Below are positions 60,506-64,000 of a DNA stretch of 64,000 bases, one piece after another; position 1 is the stretch's first letter, and every line of letters starts with the position of its first letter. The position numbers and the translations under genes are program-made. The notes under the pieces are model-generated. The model saw only the letters and a program-made list of their open reading frames with translations. It did no database searches and had not been told where the DNA came from. This stretch comes from Lysinibacillus sp. JNUCC-52 (GTDB lineage Bacteria > Bacillota > Bacilli > Bacillales_A > Planococcaceae), in assembly GCF_015999545.1 (NCBI RefSeq), contig NZ_CP065546.1, positions 2,347,501 to 2,411,500 on the forward strand, in the 5' to 3' direction.

Positions 60506-61147
60506 ATGGAAAAAGCCATGGTATTTTTTATTATTATAATAATTGGTTATTTCATTGGCTGTATTCACGGCTCTAAAGTGGCACAATTTCTATCAGGTGT
60601 AGATTTAAAAAAGACTGGTCATGGCAATGCTGGTGCTTCAAATGCAACGCTGTCTCTTGGCTGGAAATACGGCATATTAGTGGCCCTAATTGATATTGGT
60701 AAAGGCGTTGGTGCTATTCTCTGTGCTATTTACTACTTATCTTCTAATGCATCACAATTCACTGAAGTACAAATGTGGCTCTTAATCTATACAATGGCTG
60801 CTAGTGTTATTTTAGGGCATAACTTCCCTTTCCATATGGGCTTCAAAGGTGGCAAAGGAACTGCCTCCATTATCGGAATTTTACTTGCCGTCGATTGGAA
60901 AATTGCATTATGTGCACTTATCTTATTTGTGATTTTATCTTTAGCAACAAACTATTTAATTGTCGGTGTGTTAGAATTTTATATTGTATTTTGTACAGCT
61001 ACCTATTTATGGATACCTGGCCTCGGCCCAACGATCATTTCTATTCTCCTTTTATGCATAGCGTTCATCTTGCATATCGAAAATATTAAAAGACTATTCA
61101 ACGGAACGGAACCGAAAGTAACATCTGCCTTTAAAAAAGCCGCATAA
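60506..61147 (+). CDS. PlsY-family glycerol-3-phosphate acyltransferase (paralogue)
   Basis: 213 residues from ATG 60506 (AAAGGAGC, 7-8 nt spacing). An integral membrane protein with five to six helices. Family motifs: GYFIGCIHGSKVAQFLSGVDLKKTGHGNAGASNATLSLGW (cf. S-G-N-x-G-A-T-N of PlsY), then GHNFPFHMGFKGGKGTA, which binds the phosphate of the acyl donor. PlsY transfers acyl groups from acyl-phosphate to glycerol-3-phosphate, the first step of phospholipid synthesis. Here the first motif reads HGNAGASNA, a mild deviation, so this could be a secondary PlsY rather than the essential enzyme. Convergent with the CoA-transferase gene. Confidence 0.85.
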   Translation: MEKAMVFFIIIIIGYFIGCIHGSKVAQFLSGVDLKKTGHGNAGASNATLSLGWKYGILVALIDIGKGVGAILCAIYYLSSNASQFTEVQMWLLIYTMAASVILGHNFPFHMGFKGGKGTASIIGILLAVDWKIALCALILFVILSLATNYLIVGVLEFYIVFCTATYLWIPGLGPTIISILLLCIAFILHIENIKRLFNGTEPKVTSAFKKAA

Positions 61148-61164
61148 AGCAAGTGATTGAGCCT

Positions 61165-61262
61165 AAGCGATAACTGCTACAGTTAGCACAAAACACAGGC
61201 GTAACTGGCGGTGAAACAGCGAGGTAGCGGCTTACGATCTCGTAGGAAAACAATCGCATAGC
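61165..61262 (-). repeat. GC-rich palindromic repeat, decayed copy in reverse orientation (R5)
   Basis: On the minus strand, CGTAAGCCGCTACCTCGCT and later GTTACGCCTGTGTTTTGTGC align with R3's CGTAAGCCGCAACCCTCGCT and GTTGCGTCTTACGTTTTGTGC. Hairpin T4 adjoins it on the side expected if the whole composite is inverted relative to the other three. Confidence 0.6.
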
Positions 61263-61263
61263 A

Positions 61264-61303
61264 AAAAAGTGTTAGATTGATGGCAGTCAATCTAACACTT
61301 TTT
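61264..61303. terminator. Invariant-arm terminator hairpin, copy T4 (bidirectional)
   Basis: Arms AAAAAGTGTTAGATTGA (61264-61280) and complement (61287-61303), 6-nt loop, between convergent plsY-like and CoA-transferase genes. Confidence 0.9.
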
Positions 61304-61312
61304 TTAAATATA

Positions 61313-62833
61313 TTATTTAGCAAATGATGGGTCTAGCATTGTACCATTCTTTGCTAAATTCACATGCCAAGAAAGTGCTTTTTCTAAATCATGCGGTGTA
61401 TGGTGACCACCTGTTGCTTCATTAGCGTCATTAAAGTACGCCCATAATTGCTCTTTATAATCAGGATGCGCACAGTTTTCAATGATTAGGCCAACACGCT
61501 CTTTAGGTGCTAAACCTCTTAAGTCTGCAACTCCTTGCTCTGTTACAATAATATCTACATCATGTTCTGTATGATCTACATGTGAAACCATAGGAACGAT
61601 ACTAGAAATTTTCCCGCCTTTTGCATACGATTTTGTTACGAAAATACCTAATCGTGCATTACGAGCAAAATCACCAGAGCCTCCAATACCATTCATCATC
61701 TTTGTACCAGAAACATGAGTCGAATTCACATTACCGTAAATATCCAATTCAAGCGCTGTATTTACAGATATTAAGCCGAGTCGACGAATAATTTCTGGGT
61801 GATTAGAAATTTCCTGTGGTCGTAATACTAATTTATCTGCATATTTTTCAAAATTCCCGTAAACCTGGTTTCCTACTTTCTCAGATAGGGTAATAGAAGT
61901 AGCAGATGCAAAGCTTACTTTTCCAGCATCCATTAATTCAAATACTGCATCCTGTAGCACTTCCGAATAAACTTCTAAATTTTCAAACTCGGAATCTTTG
62001 AAACCTAACAAGACAGCATTCGCCACCGAACCTACACCTGATTGTAGTGGACGTAAACTTGTCGTTAAACGACCTACTTTTATTTCTTCTCTTAAGAAAT
62101 TCAATAGATGATTTGCCATAATATCTGTTTCTTCATCAGCAGGAACAATCATTGATGGCGCATCTAAAATATCTGAAATAACAATACCTTTAACTTTATC
62201 TAAATTTAGTGGAATCCCTATTGTACCAAGACGATCTGACACATTTAGCATTGGAATTGGATCACGTTTACCTTGTGGTCCTGGAACAAAAATATCATGC
62301 ACACCTTCTAATGCATCCAGCTGTGCTATGTTTAGCTCGATGATAATTTGATCTGCTTCTTGTACGAAAATCGGAGAGTTACCAACTGAAGTTGTAGGAA
62401 TTAATAAGCCATCTTCTGTAATAGCAGCAGCTTCAATAATAGCAAAGTCTATCGGACCAATGATGCCCTGACGTACTAATTCAGCATTGTGTGATAGGTG
62501 GGCATCAACATACGTAACTTCTCCACTATTAATCATGTTTCGAATGCCTGCGTCTCCTTGGAAAGGTCCACGCTTGCGAATAACACCCGCTTCTGCTAAG
62601 TATTGGTCAACTTCTGGTCCAAGTGATGCACCTGTATATACATCCACCTTGAAACTTTCTGTTTTTGCTTTCTCAACAAGTGCAAGCGGTACCACTTTTA
62701 CGTCACCTGCACGTGTAAATCCGCTCATGCCAAGTACCATGCCGTCCTTAATCCAAGATGCTGCTTCTTCTGCTGTTACAACTTTGTTTCGTAATTGTTC
62801 ATTACGAAGCTTTTTTGCTAACTTTTCATCCAT
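61313..62833 (-). CDS. Acetyl-CoA hydrolase/succinyl-CoA:acetate CoA-transferase family
   Basis: 506 residues, the normal length of the Ach1/AarC family. N-terminal EEAASWIKDGMVLGMSGFTRAGDVKVVPLAL; middle SGVGSVANAVLLGFKDSEFENLEVYSEVLQDAVFELMDAGKVSFASATS, containing the Glu expected to form the acyl-enzyme; C-terminal GGSGDFARNARLGIFVTKSYAKGGKISSIVP and VDIIVTEQGVADLRGLAPKERVGLIIENCAHPDY. It moves CoA between acetate and succinate or hydrolyses acetyl-CoA, in acetate handling. GGAGGAATAAGGA precedes ATG 62833. AarC versus Ach1 activity cannot be separated here. Confidence 0.9.
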   Translation of the reverse strand: MDEKLAKKLRNEQLRNKVVTAEEAASWIKDGMVLGMSGFTRAGDVKVVPLALVEKAKTESFKVDVYTGASLGPEVDQYLAEAGVIRKRGPFQGDAGIRNMINSGEVTYVDAHLSHNAELVRQGIIGPIDFAIIEAAAITEDGLLIPTTSVGNSPIFVQEADQIIIELNIAQLDALEGVHDIFVPGPQGKRDPIPMLNVSDRLGTIGIPLNLDKVKGIVISDILDAPSMIVPADEETDIMANHLLNFLREEIKVGRLTTSLRPLQSGVGSVANAVLLGFKDSEFENLEVYSEVLQDAVFELMDAGKVSFASATSITLSEKVGNQVYGNFEKYADKLVLRPQEISNHPEIIRRLGLISVNTALELDIYGNVNSTHVSGTKMMNGIGGSGDFARNARLGIFVTKSYAKGGKISSIVPMVSHVDHTEHDVDIIVTEQGVADLRGLAPKERVGLIIENCAHPDYKEQLWAYFNDANEATGGHHTPHDLEKALSWHVNLAKNGTMLDPSFAK

Positions 62834-63137
62834 TCCTTATTCCTCCATCCCACATATATTTACTTCAACTCGATTATTTTCCTTCACATTGGTACACCCA
62901 ACCAATGTAAAAAAACAGGAGATAAATAACCTGTCGTCATACATAATTTTACACTATTCAGAACATTTAAGCTATATCTAACAAAATATTTTACTTAACG
63001 AGCGTATTTATAATTTGCCTTAATTATTTGAAAATAGTTTAATTTTAATAGTTACTCCATATGGGATTTGATTCGATTTTAGTCAAAAATCATGATATGC
63101 TCTTGGTATATATAATTGGGAAAAGGGGACTTTTTAG
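62834..63137. other. Divergent intergenic region
   Basis: AT-rich, between the CoA-transferase and the NfsA-type gene. ACATTGGTAC..ACCAATGT at 62886-62908 is an inverted repeat about 55 bp upstream of the CoA-transferase start and may be an operator. No supported ORF. Confidence 0.4.
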
Positions 63138-63869
63138 ATGGTTAAAGAATTATTACGTAACCACTCTTCGGTTCGTATTTATGATGGAAATCCTATATCT
63201 AAGGAAATCGTTGAAGATTTAATTGCTACTGCCCAGATGGCAGCAACTTCTCACTTTGTACAAGCATATAGCGTAATTTGGGTTACAGACGAGGAGAAAA
63301 AAGAAAAACTAGGTTTACTTTCAGGAAATCCACGTCAATACGAAACCGCTGGTGGTGCTTTTGTATTTTGTGTAGACTTTAAACGACTACAAATGGCTGG
63401 CAAATTAGAGGGCGTTGATATCGTTGCAGATTCGGCTGAAAACGTTCTAGTAGGTGTCGCAGATGTCGCATTATTTGCGCAAAATTTTGTTATTGCAGCT
63501 GAATCTATGGGATATGGTATTTGTTATATAGGCGGTGTACGTAATAAGCCAGAAGAAATAAGTGAATTATTTAATCTACCTGATTATGTCTTCCCATTGT
63601 TCGGTTTAACAATTGGCGTTCCAGCTCGACGCAATGAGGTGAAGCCTCGTTTACCAGTTGCTGCTATACTCCATGAAAATGGATATGATACAGCAAAATA
63701 TGAGGAACTGTTACCTGCTTACAATGAAACTATGGAAGCATATTACAATAGTCGCTCCTCAAATCGTAAAATTGACAATTGGACAAAGCAAATGGCTGAT
63801 TTTTTAGTAGAACAGCGTCGTCCACACATCAATAGCTTCCTAGCACAAAAAGGATTTAATTGGAAATAA
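63138..63869 (+). CDS. NfsA/NfrA-type NAD(P)H nitroreductase
   Basis: 243 residues. LLRNHSSVRIYDGNPISKEIVEDLIATAQMAATSHFVQAYSVIWV is the diagnostic N-terminal half of the NfsA/FRP branch, with FMN-contacting His-Ser-Ser-Val-Arg and the TSH motif. GYGICYIGGVRNKPEEISELFNLPDYVFPLFGLTIGVPA is the second conserved block. The C-terminal helix (WTKQMADFLVEQRRPHINSFLAQKGF) completes the dimer. Expected FMN-dependent, oxygen-insensitive reduction of nitro compounds, flavins or quinones. AAAAGGGGAC precedes ATG 63138. Similar in length to B. subtilis NfrA1 (249). Confidence 0.92.
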   Translation: MVKELLRNHSSVRIYDGNPISKEIVEDLIATAQMAATSHFVQAYSVIWVTDEEKKEKLGLLSGNPRQYETAGGAFVFCVDFKRLQMAGKLEGVDIVADSAENVLVGVADVALFAQNFVIAAESMGYGICYIGGVRNKPEEISELFNLPDYVFPLFGLTIGVPARRNEVKPRLPVAAILHENGYDTAKYEELLPAYNETMEAYYNSRSSNRKIDNWTKQMADFLVEQRRPHINSFLAQKGFNWK

Positions 63870-63876
63870 CATTACT

Positions 63877-63917
63877 AAAGTGGGGTTACTATCGTATGAT
63901 AATAACTCCACTTTTTT
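63877..63917 (+). terminator. Terminator of the NfsA-type gene
   Basis: AAAGTGGGGTTA pairs with TAACTCCACTTT (one G-T), then TTTT. Confidence 0.8.
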
Positions 63918-63960
63918 CATATTTTTGCCCTTTTTTTATTGCCAATCTAGTATATTTGTC

Positions 63961-63989
63961 TTGATGGGTATGTTAATTTTAGGTATAAA
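63961..63989 (+). promoter_or_regulatory. Sigma-A promoter for a gene beyond the window
   Basis: TTGATG (63961-63966), 17-nt spacer, TATAAA (63984-63989). No start codon follows within the remaining 11 bases. Confidence 0.5.
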
Positions 63990-64000
63990 TTAAACGAAAA

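Noticed and set aside
1..64000. rRNA, tRNA, prophage, CRISPR or intact transposase genes
   Set aside because: I looked for their typical sequence patterns and protein motifs on both strands by eye and saw none.

Overview
The window is ordinary low-GC Firmicute chromosome. Lysine 6-dehydrogenase, HemAT, HelD, PdaC, an Spx paralogue, an S-box ahead of metY and the dispersed GC-rich palindromes together point to Bacillales, most likely Lysinibacillus or a near relative in Planococcaceae/Caryophanaceae. This placement is inferred from protein resemblance and repeats, not from an rRNA gene. I see no rRNA, tRNA, CRISPR array, prophage or intact insertion sequence.

Layout. 1-4.4 kb: the N-terminal 914 codons of a superfamily I helicase-like ATPase that runs off the left edge, an FMN reductase and an atypical SDR. 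4.6-9.1 kb: an orphan PseG/SpsG-like protein, a small coiled-coil protein, a YfmM-type ABC-F ATPase, and an Spx-variant/MarR operon with ECF and housekeeping promoters. 9.2-18 kb: an ECF sigma factor, a GAF-LuxR regulator divergent from two tandem SDRs, an M20 dipeptidase, a nitroreductase, an amidase-domain protein, a DUF2804 protein and a GDPD. 18-31.9 kb: HelD, a small basic ORF, a double GNAT, a heterodimeric ABC exporter, an EamA permease, a PAS/degenerate-GGDEF/EAL protein, a split ThrE exporter and PdaC. 32-41.3 kb: a secreted beta-propeller protein, SRPBCC plus YafY/WYL regulator, a lysine-degradation operon (ALDH, lysine 6-dehydrogenase, glutaryl-CoA-type dehydrogenase) and a TIGR00266/AIM24 protein behind an ECF-type promoter. 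41.6-50.5 kb: an XRE-cupin/EutH/aminopeptidase P cluster, a D-2-hydroxyacid dehydrogenase, HemAT, UppP and a metallophosphoesterase. 50.6-64 kb: a second acyl-CoA dehydrogenase, a two-component system with an unlisted small membrane gene between regulator and kinase, a second EamA permease, homoserine dehydrogenase, riboswitch-controlled metY, a PlsY paralogue, an acetyl-CoA hydrolase/transferase and an NfsA-type nitroreductase.

How genes work together. The lysine operon should take lysine to aminoadipate semialdehyde, aminoadipate and later glutaryl-CoA. Hom and MetY both serve homoserine-to-methionine flow, but only metY sits under the S-box. The XRE-cupin/EutH/M24 cluster looks like an uptake-plus-peptidase unit under local control.

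The most unusual non-coding content is two dispersed repeat families. One is a composite of an invariant 17-bp-arm terminator hairpin joined to a long GC-rich palindrome (four loci, plus one palindrome without the hairpin). The other is a REP-like GTGCCTGACAC element (four loci). The best candidates for something undescribed are the small membrane protein embedded in the two-component operon, the composite terminator repeat, and the Spx paralogue lacking its redox switch behind a sigma-W-like promoter.
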